Assembly: GCA_030998015.1 (NCBI GenBank)
Contig: JARWMV010000236.1
Span: 620,001 to 684,000 of the forward strand
DNA length: 64,000 nucleotides
Direction: 5' to 3'
Source: Ceratorhiza oryzae-sativae
Taxonomy: Eukaryota; Basidiomycota; Agaricomycetes; Cantharellales; Ceratobasidiaceae
A program made the translations under genes and the position numbers. This document shows, one piece after another, positions 22,657 through 34,611 of the stretch; positions within the stretch are counted from its first letter, which is position 1; the number at the start of each line of letters is the position of its first letter. The notes beneath the pieces are model-generated. The model ran no database searches. It was not told the origin of the DNA and was given only the letters and a program-made list of their open reading frames with translations.

Positions 22657-22756
22657 GGTTGAGGTGTCTAGAAACCAACCGCCGGACAAGCGCCCGGAAC
22701 CAAATTACCTTGTGTCGGATCGTCCGGGGTTTGTGGTCTTCTCATTTCGAGTCACG
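22657..22756. promoter_or_regulatory. Shared promoter, RNPS1-like / FRS1
   Basis: The two start codons are about 100 bp apart on opposite strands. The FRS1 start codon itself is split by its first intron. Confidence 0.45.
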
Positions 22757-25354
22757 ATGTGAGTCTTGCAAAAAAATACAAGCGAATGGAGACTCAACCT
22801 TGTGTTCTATCCCATAGGCCAACCGTAGCTGTCGACAAGGAAGATCTCTATGAACGACTAGGGCGGACGTACAGTGAGTAAGCCTAATCGGCCCTCTGCC
22901 CACTTTTAATTCCGTTGTGAAGCAACCGCCGAATTCGACGAGTTGTGTTTCGATTTTGGGATTGAGCTCGATGAAGACGTGAGTATATTGTCGTTCTGGG
23001 TTGATATTTGCTTGATGCCTTAATTAGACGACGGAAGAGGTAGAAGAAGCGATCAAGCGGGGACTTCCGCTGAGCGTCCCGTAAGTTTAATTTAGCGTTT
23101 ATACTGTGCTCTCCATACTAAACTCGACCAACAGCAACTCAAGATCGAGATACCAGCAAATAGGTCCGTAATCCTCTGTATAGCTCCGCCGCATATCTTC
23201 AATCGATTCTAGGTATGACATGCTCTGCATCGAAGGGATCGCCCGTGCACTCCGAATCTTCCTTGGGAAAGAGAAGTCACCGCAATACAAGCTGTCCCCC
23301 CCTCCAGGAGGCCCAAGGCCTACCTTACGGTCAAGATCGCGCCCGAGGTACTATCCTCTTCACGCATACACCTACACCATTCTTACCCTCTTGACAGGTA
23401 GCTCAGGTTCGACCGTACTTTGCGGGCGCGATTCTGCGTAACGTAAACTTTACACCTCGCTCTTATGCATCCTTTATCGACCTTCAGGATAAACTGCACC
23501 AAAATATTGCGCGCAAACGCCAGCTGGTTGCTATTGGCACTCATGATCTGGATACTCTCCTCCCACCTTTCACGTACGAAGCCCTCCCGCCTAACCAGAT
23601 TAGATTTGTCGCACTCGGAAAGACAGAAGAGAAATCCGCAGACGAATTGATGCAGATCTACCAAGGAGAGAAGCACCTCTCCAAATATCTACATATCATC
23701 CAGGACTCGCCGGTATATCCGATTATTTACGACCAAAAACGGACAGTACTTTCAATGCCACCTATCATCAACTCTGAGCACTCGAAGATCACTCTCAATA
23801 CTAAGAACGTGTTTATCGATTTGACGGCGACGGATGAAACCAAGCTCGGGATTGTGACGAATATGATGGTAACGATGTTTAGCGAGTATTGTGCCGACCC
23901 GTTTGCGTGAGTCATTCTGTGCCTCGTTGACTCAGGCGTTGGATTGAAGGTATGGGATAGAATTGAGCCTGTGCGACTCATCCTGGCCGACGGCTCGACA
24001 AAGATCACGCCCGACCTGTCATATCGCCCAATGAATACCTCTTCGGCCTACCTCAATTCGTACACCGGTTTGACCCTCTCCCCGGCCGAACTCTCAGCTA
24101 ACCTTGAGCGTATGGGTCTCACCGCCACCGCCGTTCTAGACGCGCCTTCCGCCACCACTGCCACTGCCTCCAATCCCGACATCACATTGCTCATTCCCCC
24201 AACTCGACCAGACATACTTCATCCAGTTGATTTGGTGGAGGACAGTGCGATCGCCTATGGATTCAATAAACTCCCTCGCGCGTTCCCAGCGGTAAATACT
24301 GTCGCACAACCCCTCGAGGTTTCAAAGTTAGCGGATTTGGTTCGTCGCGAGTGCGCCATGTGTGGATGGGTTGAGGTGCTACCTCTGATTCTAGTGGGTT
24401 TTTCGATGCTTATTTTGAATCGGGTTTCAACGTTTGATTTATCGGATGATAGTGCTCGCACGACGAGAACTTTGCGTGGCTGAATCGCAAAGATGACAAA
24501 ACGACTGCCGTGAAACTTGCGAATCCCAAGACGCTGGAATATCAAGTCGTGCGAACTTCTCTCTTACCTGGCTTGCTCAAGACCGCAAGTATCCGCCCTA
24601 ATCCGTTATTCCCATCTAATCATGCTGCATAGATTCGAGAAAACCGCGCACATGCTCTCCCTATCCAAATATTTGAAACTTCGGACGTAACACTTAAGGA
24701 TGATACACACGAGCGGCGTGCGAGAAATGTTCGTCGGGCTGGCGCAGTGTGGTGCAACAAGTCGGCCGGGTTTGAGGTCGTGCATGGGTTACTTGGGAGA
24801 CTTATGTCAGTGCTTGAGGTGCCTCGGGTAGAGAAAGGTCAAGGAGAGGGTTGGTGGATAGAGGGATATGATGGTAAGTCCCTTAGTTTAGAGTTTACGA
24901 AATCGTTACCAAATGAATCAATACAGATGAAACATACTTCCCTGGACGAGCTGCCAGGATCTTTTATCGGCCACGAAAGGGGATAGCAGCTCGGGAGCCT
25001 AAACCGTTGCTGGATGATCCCGCTGTGATGGATACAGCATCATCTAAATCCGCCTCGACCGCTCCTCTTCCTACGACTGCTCCTGCTCCTCAACCATCCA
25101 CCGCTACCTCAATCGTTTCAGCCATAGCCGAAAAGGTGACATCTGTGCTACCCGACTCGAATCCAAGTAAAAAATATAAGGAGGGTTCGACGGAGAGTAC
25201 GCGCGCCGCTAGGGCAGACGGTGCAATCGAGATTGGGAGTCTTGGCATCTTGCACCCGAGCGTGCTTGCAAACTTCGAGATTCCATACCCATGTTCGGCA
25301 CTCGAGTTTGACCTGGGCCCATTTGTCAAGGAGGAGCGGCCTGTGTGGACTTAG
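22757..25354 (+). CDS. FRS1: Phenylalanine--tRNA ligase beta subunit, cytoplasmic
   Basis: Beta subunit of cytosolic PheRS, carrying the editing and tRNA-anticodon-recognition modules. Eleven exons: 22757-22758, 22818-22873, 22923-22978, 23028-23080, 23135-23163, 23213-23347, 23398-23906, 23961-24393, 24453-24584, 24633-24873, 24927-25354. Conserved blocks are [37 protein letters not shown] (B3/B4 region), [19 protein letters not shown] and [20 protein letters not shown]. The ATG is interrupted after AT by the first intron. The intron at 24585-24632 uses a GC donor (ACC/gcaagt). Two bases seem lost: a G at the donor near 23081 (CCCGTAAG for CCCGGTAAG) and a C near 23323 (ACCTTACG for ACCCTTACG). 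With both restored the exons sum to exactly 692 codons. A lineage-specific Ser/Thr/Pro linker sits at about 25020-25180. Confidence 0.93.
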
Positions 25355-25979
25355 AGAATATGGATAATCAATAAAGTAAATATCGATGAATAGACAAATA
25401 TTGAATTTGTGAAAATGCATGCACATAAATATTGATCAAGGTGAAGTGGCAACTTACTTCACGACGGGCTATACCAGTACACCATATTGCAACCTACGCA
25501 TCGCATAAAATGTTACATTCCAAGGGGGGATGGTGGATGAGCAGTGTTAATGTTGGAATGGGTCGTTATAAAAACGTGAACCGCCAGGCGCTCAGATGAA
25601 ATCCGCTGACAATTGCACTTCAAAGCAGTGCCGTGAGCCTATGCTCCAGAGTTTCCAGCACGTCAAAGGATACACTGCCGGGCGGGTGCAATCGAAATGC
25701 CAGCCAATTGGATTTGGCCTACGCCCGATAAAATATTCGAGAACAGTAAAAGTTTCCTTTCGCCCCTAATCGGGTTAGGGATTCAGTGGCAGGCAGTTTG
25801 GCCTTTGCGGTGCCGTTTACGTCGCCCCTCTGACTCAATCATACTTAAAAGTCAGCAGTGGTCGTTCGTGGCCACACGATACCCTTTTCACCCGGCACTT
25901 AGCTTCTGCAAATCGGCTCGGGTCGTCAAACGTCACTGGAGCGACCATAGTACCATAGTACTAAATATTGTCCTGACAC
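25355..25979. other. Intergenic, no gene seen
   Basis: Spacer between FRS1 and the RBR ligase gene, both on the plus strand. It holds the FRS1 3' end and the ligase promoter. No RNA gene, repeat or coding exon is recognisable. Confidence 0.5.
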
Positions 25980-27057
25980 ATGGGTGCGTTTATCTCAAAG
26001 CGGCGACACCGCCGTGAAACCCACTCTCGAGAGATTCCAATGTTGCCCGAATTCGAGCCTCTCGAACCCACACAGGATCTTCCGTACCAGGAAACTCCAC
26101 CAGTCGAAGAACCCCACGAGTACGCCTCGACTTCTCACTCTGGGGATGCATGTGTAGTTTGCTACAACACGGACGCCGAGTTTCCTCAAAGTACACCCAC
26201 CTCTCGATGTTCGCATCCAATCAACATCTGCGCATCGTGCCTGGAAACATACATATCTACAAGAGTTGAAGATGGAATTTTGAAGATGATCTGTCCAACT
26301 ACTTCATGCCGTAAATATCTGGATGAGAGCGATGTTCAAGCCGCCTTGGTTGACAATCAACTCGTATTTGAAAGGTAAGTACAGTCATTGACATTCCAGT
26401 AGTTTCCGAGAGTAAGCTAACCGGAGTTGCAGCTTCTGCGAGCAGAAATTGTGGCTCAACCTTCGAGCTGACGCGAACTTTTTCCGTTGCAAAGCTCCCG
26501 GATGTAGCGCAGGGCAGATTCATACCGGAGGAGGTTAGTCGTCAATATTTACAGCATGACTTAAGCAACAATCTACATATGTCCACAGTTGACTGCCCAA
26601 TCGTTGTTTGTTATGCGTGTTCGGCACGAGGGTGTTTCACGCATAATGCTCTTTGGCACGAGGGAAAGACGTGTGCAGAATATACCAAACATATCAAGCT
26701 GTCTCCAAAACGGGCACGACAAATCAAGAAGAGCGAAAAATGGGTTAAAGGCAAAACAAAGTGCTGTCCAGGCGAAGGGTGTGGTCGACCTGTGAGACTA
26801 GTGGCATGGAGATTACTCATCTTGGTCTGACGATGCTACCATGTAGATCCAAAAAAATCACGGGTGCGATCACATGGTCTGTCAACAACCGGGTGGATGC
26901 GGCCACGAGTTGTAAGTCACCAAACTTCTTGCTCCAAAGTTTACGTTTCATTCCTGATTATATTGTTTCAAGCTGTTGGCAGTGCCTTGCACCTTATGGC
27001 CCAATCTTGGAACAGGGGAGTGGACTACACAATCCAAGTTGCAGGTACTATGATTAG
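25980..27057 (+). CDS. RBR-type (RING1-IBR-RING2) E3 ubiquitin ligase
   Basis: Five exons (25980-26374, 26433-26533, 26589-26791, 26847-26911, 26973-27057) give 282 residues. A disordered N-terminus of about 45 residues begins MGAFISKRRHRR, whose Gly2 could be a myristoylation signal. RING1 follows (CVVCYNTDAEF, CSHPINICASCLETYI), then the IBR (FFRCKAPGCSAGQIHTGG, CPIVVCYACSARGCF) and RING2 (CCPGEGCGRPIQKNHGCDHM, GGCGHEFCWQCLAPYG). The catalytic Cys of RBR ligases, which takes ubiquitin as a thioester from the E2, would be the one in GCDHMVC. No further domain follows RING2, unlike HHARI. The substrate is unknown. Confidence 0.88.
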
Positions 27058-27379
27058 ATAGAACTCTCTCTCTCTTGGGCGCTGGGGATTACTATGATAT
27101 ATGGTGAGTTGAATTGGTCATTCACCATGTGTTCCATATCAAGATCTCAGCTTTCTTTGGCCTTTATTGTATGGGTTCCTTCGTGTATTCAACGCCAAAC
27201 CCCATGTACACTTAAAATAATCCTATTACAACTCATTAGTAAATGTTAGTAGATAAAACTGTAATGATTATTTGGACCACATCGACGGGTTCAATGTATG
27301 CGCTCACCCTGTGTTCGTCACGTGCTGGAATGGAATAGTTTGGCGCTTATGGTCATCAAACAATATATCGTTGCTCAAA
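27058..27379. other. Intergenic, no gene seen
   Basis: AT-rich spacer between the RBR ligase and MSF1, both on the plus strand. Nothing recognisable beyond presumed terminator and promoter. Confidence 0.5.
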
Positions 27380-28949
27380 ATGCTTGCTGCTCGCTCGGTT
27401 CTTCGTTCTTCGTTGTCGGCAAGATCTCTTCCTATATCCCGAAAGACATGCTCCAGCGCGAATCAGTTGGTAGAAACGCAGAAGTATCAACTGAGGCGGA
27501 GCTCTTCCTGGGGCACAGGTAATTGTTTCATTCTTCATGTGGATCCTTTGCAAACCCTCATCCTATGAACACAGACGAATATATAATACAAGGGCAGAAA
27601 TTTCCCCGCGATAGCTGGTCTAATGTCACTCCGGCTATCCTCTCAAAGATCTCTCGACAATTGCATCTTCAAAGTGGACATCCGATTAGTACCCTACGTG
27701 CACTAATCGAGAGTCACTTTTCCGAATTCGCCCACTTGAACTCACTCTCTCCAATCGTTACAACCAAGCAGAACTTCGATGATTTAGGTTTTGATGCCGC
27801 CCACCCCGGGCGGAGCAAAACAGATACTTACTACTTGAACGAGAAAACCGTTCTTCGTACGCATACGTCTGCGCATGAAGTCGACGTATTCCAAGCAGGG
27901 GAGCGAAAATGGCTTTTAACGGCCGATGTGTATCGCCGAGATGAAATCGATCGGAGCCATTACCCTGTGTTCCACCAGATGGAAGGAGCAAGAGTATGGG
28001 GGCGTACTGAACAGGACATGATAGCACTTGCCACAGAGAATGCACAACGAGAGCGAGAGTTGACAGCGGCCGATATCATCATCGAAGACGACACTCACGT
28101 TGGGCCAAGGAATCCATATCAGCCGCAACACAATGAAGAACATGCGTCCTTAGTAATGGCGAACCTCAAGCACTCACTCAATTCGATGATATTGAAGCTA
28201 TTCGGTGGACGAACTCGGGGAGAACCGCTTAAAATACGCTGGATAGAAGCCGAGTTTCCCTGGACAACCCCTAGCTTTGAAGTCGAGGTCTGGTTTCAAG
28301 GGAAGTGGCTAGAGATTCTGGGTTGCGGGGTTGTAAAGGAGCCGACTTTACTTAGAGGAGGTAAGTATCATTGCTTTTGGAGGGTAATAGTCATTGACGA
28401 ATTCAAATAGGTGTCAACGATAGCATTGCGTGGGCCTTTGGTTTGGGTCTGGAGAGAATCGCCATGGTTCTGTATTCAATTCCCGACATCCGTTTATTTT
28501 GGTCGACGGACGAGCGATTCTTGAGCCAATTCACCCAAGGCAAAATATCAAATTTTCAACCATTCTCAAAATATCCAATTTGTTGGAGGGATATAAGTTT
28601 CTGGCAAAGCGACAAGTTCCATGAGAATGACTTGTGCGACATCGTTCGAGATACTGCGCAAGACCTTGTCGAAGATGTAGTTCTGGTCAGCATATATTGC
28701 ATTTATCCGGCTGGCAACCATTAAACCCCCACCTAGACCGATAAATTTGTTCACCCCAAAACGAACAAAACAAGCCTATGTTACCGAGTAAATTATAGAT
28801 CGATGGAGAGGTATGTGCGAAGTCTCGAATCTAGCATTTTATCTTATTTTATTTGCGACAGATCACTTACCAACGAGGAAGTAAATGTATTGCACCAATC
28901 TATCGAGCAGCGAGCATCAGAAGAGCTTGGCGTAGAGATCAGGCGGTGA
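27380..28949 (+). CDS. MSF1: Phenylalanine--tRNA ligase, mitochondrial
   Basis: Monomeric PheRS that charges mitochondrial tRNA-Phe. Five exons (27380-27518, 27575-28360, 28411-28685, 28737-28810, 28862-28949) give 453 residues in one frame. The N-terminus [20 protein letters not shown] is an Arg/Ser/Leu presequence with no acidic residues. Then come [20 protein letters not shown], motif 2 region [19 protein letters not shown], the acylation site stretch GCGVVKEP and motif 3 [20 protein letters not shown]. The C-terminal ferredoxin-fold anticodon-binding domain ([20 protein letters not shown]) completes it. This is the third PheRS polypeptide in the window; it is tail-to-tail with MGE1. Confidence 0.94.
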
Positions 28950-29111
28950 TCGCTCAATTGCTTGACGCGGAACTGCATAGTTACTGAAAATGGAGCTGTG
29001 ATGGAATTGCGAGTACAAAATACAACAATTAGTTCAACAATAAATAAAGATTGTCCCTCTATGTGTTGAAAAGGACAGTCACATATTTTGCGATGCCGGG
29101 CCACAGTCCGT

Positions 29112-29808
29112 CTATGCCTTCTCCTGTACGACTCCAACTTGTGCAGCACGTAGGACTCTGTCCTTTATCCTATAACCCAACTTCTGGGTCTCCAGAACTG
29201 TCCCGGGCTCCTTGCCAGGTACAGGGGCCATATACAATGCCTCGTGGAAATTTGGATCGAATTTCTCCCCGTGGGATCATACTGTTCTACCCCGTACTTT
29301 GCTAGAGATTGTAGCAAGGATCGTTGTGTCATTTCTACGCCCTCGTATAATTGATTTCCCTTGCGTGCATCCTCGGGTACCGATTTAAGCGCGAGTGTAA
29401 GAACGTCGACGGTCCCAACTAGGTCTTGAGCGAGTTTAGTGATGGCATAGTCCCGAGTTTGATCCTTCTCTCGCTGTGCGTTTTTCTGAAGGTTAATGTA
29501 ATCGGCTTGCGCGTATCGTAATCGATTCTACAGGGCCAAGCTCCACTGGTCAGTGGTGACATTCACTTCACATGTAATGGCCTCAAATATCTCACCGTGA
29601 TCTCTTTAACCTCTTCCTCTTTAGCCTGGAGCTTCGCTGTCAAATCCTCCACGCTTGGTGTTTCGCTAGCAGGAGGCTCGTCTTTGGACCCGGGCTGTGT
29701 GCTCATTGATCGACGTGTGGCCCACACAGAACTAGCGATGTATGCAGCACGAGAGTTGTGCGCCTGCCGAGAGACAGTACGGGCACATGATCGAAGGATT
29801 GGGTTCAT
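29112..29808 (-). CDS. MGE1: Mitochondrial GrpE, nucleotide exchange factor of Hsp70
   Basis: Two exons (29808-29596, 29527-29112). The presequence is rich in Arg, Ser and Ala (MNPILRSCARTVSRQAHNSR). The long dimerisation helix runs through VEDLTAKLQAKEEEVKEITN and RLRYAQADYINLQKNAQREK, and the GrpE signature through VDVLTLALKSVPEDAR, GVEMTQRSLLQSLAKYGV. The C-terminal beta domain is read as FHEALYMAP...TVLETQKLGYRIKDRVLRAA, but lies in another frame after about 29268, where CCCC on the plus strand needs one more base. With it the gene is 209 residues, the expected size. Mge1 releases ADP from matrix Ssc1 during protein import and folding. Confidence 0.92.
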
Positions 29809-30085
29809 CTTGTGGGTGTGGAGTATGAAAGCTGACTGGAAGATTTACTCTGTGCCATCGGCGATTACAAAACGCTTCAGCCGATCAAGGGTCTGTTGGC
29901 GCTTATGATGTAGTTGCGCAATTGCCTTGTCGTGGGACCAGATGCTGTGTATCCATTTATGGAGACTATTCTGTGTGCGTGCGTAGATAATATATCGAAA
30001 CGAAACATGAAAGAATGCGACTATGGAGGTGTGCGTATATGAAGGAAAACTCGAAAACAGAATGGTACGAAGAGGTGATTAGAGT

Positions 30086-32271
30086 CTACGACCAGCGAGA
30101 CTTGGATACAATAACCTTGGCCCATCCCCCTGTGTCTTCTTCGTCGTCACTATCATCCCCAACGACACCCCACTGTCCCGATGGAAGGAGCTGCATTTGC
30201 GGAACGCGCGAGACGCGGCGGCGCTGAGTCGTTTTGGGATTATTGGAACCGGTGGTTGCTCGACGCTGAAGACCAGAGTTGGGTGCAGCTAGTGTTTGAG
30301 AGCCTGTGGGAGGTACTGCAGGAGTGGATAGTGAACTTGACGAAGATATATCGGGACGGGAACGAGCTTTGTGTAATGTGCGGGATGACGTATTTGTCGA
30401 CACTTCAAAAGGCGTGGTGGAAGATGCCTCCTTTTTATTTGTAGGAGTCTTTACGCTACCATCTGCATCCTCGACGTCATGTATATTTGTGATAATCGTA
30501 GGGACATCTTTCGGAGGAACTGGAGGCCCTTGCTCACTAGAACCTGCAGCTTGATGATTCAATAATCTTCATTGACTATCAAAAGTTTACAAACTTGGGG
30601 GTCACGTACGATTATCAGGCGCTGTGTTAACTATTTCGAGGGAAGAAGGAGCCTCCTCCTTGGATTCAGTCTCAACCGGTTCTACCGCTACTTCTGCTGC
30701 AGGTTCCTCGAAATAAGATGCTGAAGGACTAACAGGCGCAGGGGTGGAGAGAGGTGGATCAACTCCTTCGAGATCGCGCGGTTTACCATCGGTGCTTCCG
30801 GTTTCGACGAGCATTGACATGGGCGTCTCTGCGCCACCGAGGTGAAGCCCGCCTTTTCTCCCTCCTTCAATATCGAAGAGACGCAAGGTCGCGGCGGATA
30901 ATGGAGCAGATCCCTGAGCAAGAGCTGGGAGTTCGCTTAGGCTTTGTTTGGGAGTCAATGCTGAAACGGGTTCAGGTGTGAATGCACGAGTCGGTTGCTC
31001 TGGAGCTGGAGACGGAGACGGGCTTGGGAGCACACTGCCTGGCTCGACCACAACAGAGCTTGGACCTGACGGTTTGGGCGAGGCGCGCGATTGTCCATCA
31101 AGCAGGTGAATATTCGTGACAGTGAGACGGGATCCCCCTGGCGGTATGTTGGGTTCACCCGTGGAAACGCCTAGACCAATAGGCTGTATGTCACCGCCGA
31201 GCTGTGCGGGCGCAATCGTTCCTTCAACCTCGGCTGGGCGAGCCAGCGGGGTGTTTGGCCCTTCATCGGGTCTGATCGAAGGGTTTGGAGGAATGAGAGA
31301 TCCGGCTGCCGCTAAAGGGTTGGGGGGCTCGTCCTCTCGGGTAGGTGTTGTCTCGCCTTCGGCGTGCTCGTCCGAAAGACCCAAGGCTTGCATACCCGTT
31401 ACGACGGGGGACGAAGGCACCGGAGCGTTTTCGTCTTCTGGGATAAGCTTGGGTTGCTCCCCATCAATAAGACTACCAGTTTCGACCATGACAGACATGG
31501 GTGTTTCAGTGCCAAGACGTGAGCGGATATGTGACGAGGTTGCGAGATGTTTGATAACTGTGCTCGTAAGCGGGGTTGTGGGGCCAGCAGGGGCATATGT
31601 GTCGTCAGAGTCCGGAATAGGTGAGGGAGGAGCAAAAACACTGGTAGATGTCGAGGAGGTATCTAGTGAGATGGTCGGCTTGTTTTGCAGCGTATCAACC
31701 CAGCGCTCGGTCATCGAGTCGGTGCGACGGATTTCTGGGACTCCAGCGCCAGTGCTCTCAAACGTGGACAGGGAGTCTCGTCCGCTTCCCGTTGGAGAAG
31801 ACGCGGCGTGGTTTCCGTCGGAGGCCTCGGCGGAATGTGCTGAACCTGCCAAGTGCGCGACCACATCACGATCAAGGGAAGATGAAGATGCAGACTGCAA
31901 CAGGTCTTTTCCGCTGCTAACACTTCGGCCAGTTTTATGAGCGACACTGGGGATTCGGTTCCCGTAAAGCTCTCGATTCACAGATCGGTGTTCTGTTACG
32001 GGCGGACCACCAAGTCCAAATGAGCCGACAGGCTTGGGCGCGGAGCCTAGGGCGTCGAAGTGCGCGATTTTGTCTTTGAGGCCGTGCACAACTGGCACAT
32101 TGGGTGGCGTGCCAGGAGGCGAGGCATGGCGCGCACTGCCCTGGGGCTGAGGGGACGATCCTCTTTGTTGCAAAGCGGCGATCCTCTCGCTCACTGATAG
32201 ATCTTTTCGCGTCGTCCTACACTCAAGTCTATTAGCTTCTTTTCGGCACTGATTTAGACAGAGACCGACAT
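30086..32271 (-). CDS. Ser/Pro-rich, mostly disordered protein of unknown function
   Basis: A single long exon (32216-30610) of low-complexity Ser/Pro/Thr-rich sequence is joined by an intron (30550-30609) to a tail with PPVPPKD and an acidic stretch followed by GGWAKVIVSKSRWS at the end. No in-frame ATG opens the long exon. The best start is an ATG split after AT at 32270-32271, with an intron at 32217-32269, giving MTTRKDLSVSERIAALQQRG. Near the N-terminus an amphipathic helix (SVSERIAALQQ, LKDKIAHFDALG) is the only structured part. A 13-residue motif occurs twice: TETPMSVMVETGS and AETPMSMLVETGS. Proline motifs suggest SH3 partners. I do not recognise the family; actin-patch adaptors such as Aim21 have a similar look but this is only a guess. 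Confidence 0.6.
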
Positions 32272-32490
32272 AATGTTAGCATCCAAGAAGAACGAGGCGG
32301 GGGGCGGATGTAGTCGGTGTGCAAAGCCGCGGGTGGGGTAGTAAAGCGATGGGGCTCAACTGCCAAGTTCGTGCTGCTATATATGACATAAGCGGGCAAA
32401 CAAGGATCAACCTCGTGGGCTTCTTTTGTCGGTATGATGCGAAAACTAGGATACAAATTACAGATAAATCTAAGTATAGGTACATAAAGA

Positions 32491-34611
32491 CTAACTGTCG
32501 TATGCTTCGTCTCCGCCAGCCGAGCTCTTTGACCTCCAGTATTCCCTTCTCCGATCTACTCGCCCTTGCTTGTCATCCCGAGAACCTGAACCTTTCGACG
32601 CATTTCGTTGTGCACGTTTGCTAGCACCAGCAATTGAGATCCCACTCCCAGATTTCGGGCCTTGATCATCATCGCTGTCGTCGGATATCCATACCACTTC
32701 CCGAGCTCACCTTTCCTAGCTCGTTTGTGCACGGGCTCAACGCCATACCGGCCATCCTCGCTATCACTACCGCTCCGATAGGCACCCCGGGCCCCTCGGT
32801 CCGCAGCTTCCCAAGCAGATTCATCGCTGTCGAGCGCCACGTATTCTCTGGGTGACCGTGATCGCTCACGTTGTCTCTTGGAAGTCCGTCGTTCGCTCTT
32901 GGGAGAAACGGGACCAAGCCTTGTCAGCAAACTCGGCGAAGCATTAGGGGCTGACTGAGACCGTAGCTCTTGGTGCGTCCCAGAGATGGGTTCAAAGGGC
33001 ACGCCAGCAATATCGTGCAAGGCACCACTATCGTACAACTCCGCGACCATAAGGCGGTGGTTGATTGTCTAAAGCTTCATTAGTATATCATAAGAAAAAG
33101 TTGTCTTCAAGACTCGCCTCCTGAGACACGTTTAGTATACTGCCCAAAATTGACATTGCATCAGCATCCAACACGGGGTCAGGCTTTTGAAGCTTAGTAT
33201 ATCGATTTTCTCGCTTCGCGTTTAACTGGTCGTTACGCTCAAACATGGTTGTGGTCAACGCGCTATGAGCGCCCGAGAGCGTAGTTCGGATCCTGTGCAT
33301 ATTGTATGACCCCCGAGAGACATCATTGGCTATAACATGGTTAATCCGACGGATAAAGTTGAATTTGTGGTTATGCTCACATGGATCTTGCGGGTCTTCT
33401 ATGCTGATGATCGACTGATTTTGCCGGGGAAGCCCAACACCCCACCCTCTTGCGCGCTTATTGAAAAGCTGGCCGCCCGCTCTTAGAGATATTCCGGTGT
33501 TTTCGTAATGAAAGTAGTCTCCATAGTATTGGAACATCTCGATAAGCAGAATGCCCAAGTTCTTGCTTGGATCAATCTCAGCATTACGAACCTTGGGGTG
33601 CAGCTTAACGCCATTCAGCGCTCGATGTTAGTGAAGCCATTGAAATACTGCCCACCTGTAAGAATGATAACACCATGCAGACAACACTATAACTTCCTAG
33701 ACCACCATTATAAACCTCGTTCATATCTCTTTGGCTCAAAAACGCCTTGAAGACCAGCACAAGGGGCCGTAGTGCTGGGAGCCGTGCCAGAAAGTTGTTG
33801 ATAATTTTGCCAGCAGTGACGCCGTTGGCTTGGTTCAGTGAAATGTCGACTTTGAAACCGCCTGTGCATAGTTTAGGATAAATGCCATACAAAATACAAA
33901 GAATAACTCACCCCATGTCGTTATGAATTTGACTATAGGGACCTTTGCTTTGGCGATAACCTGAACATTGTTGGCCAACCCTCGGTCCTTGAGAGTCCGA
34001 GCAATCCAACCCAATGAGTTTGGGTTGCGTGCGATGGTCTCCGAAGATACAACCAAATCAATGTCGCTTAGAAACTGTGAGTCACGACTGTGGGTGGTCT
34101 ATTAGAAATTCGACCTACCCGAGCGGAAGATACAACCCAGTCTCAAAACTACCAAACGGTTGAACCAGCGCATCTGGCCATCTCGAAACGATAGTCTTCT
34201 GATCATCTTGACGATCATTTCCCTTGTTCGGTGTTCTCGCTCGGTAGGAGATATATAGTCAACATAGGCCAAAATCTCACGATGGAGCCTAAGCAATCCA
34301 GTCAGACTAAAATGGCAAGCTATTCTACTTGAAACTTACATCTCGCTCGGATTTCGACATGCCTCCCAATCCACCGCTAACGTCCAAGGTCGTATCCTCG
34401 ATGATGCGTGTTGATTTTGTTTATAATTCAAATAGCCACCCTCTCGTTGAAGTTGTTCAAATGCTCGGCGCCGGTCCGATCCTCGATGATCGTATTGATC
34501 CTCGACAAGATTTTGTTGTTCATTTGCTTCTGCAATGAATTTATCCTGGGTTTCCGTGTTGATTTCGTCGCTGAAAGAGATAAAATCTTCGCCTCCGTCG
34601 AAGCCGGCCAT
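32491..34611 (-). CDS. TRF4: Non-canonical poly(A) RNA polymerase of TRAMP (Trf4/Cid14)
   Basis: Adds short poly(A) tails to nuclear RNAs to feed them to the exosome. Seven exons: 34611-34340, 34288-34119, 34066-33912, 33861-33656, 33603-33381, 33329-33118, 33068-32491. The nucleotidyltransferase site is FGSFETGLYLPLGDIDLVV, with the third carboxylate in GFKVDISLNQANGVTAGKII. The PAP-associated central domain follows (HPKVRNAEIDPSKNLGILL, YFHYENTGISLRAGG). The Ser/Arg-rich tail is disordered. The intron at 33069-33117 has a GC donor (GAG/gcgagt). Two bases look lost: near 34197 (before TIVSRWPDALV) and near 32701 (before EVVWISDDSDDD). With both, the exons sum to 606 codons. It is head-to-head with CMC2, 89 bp apart. 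Confidence 0.92.
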
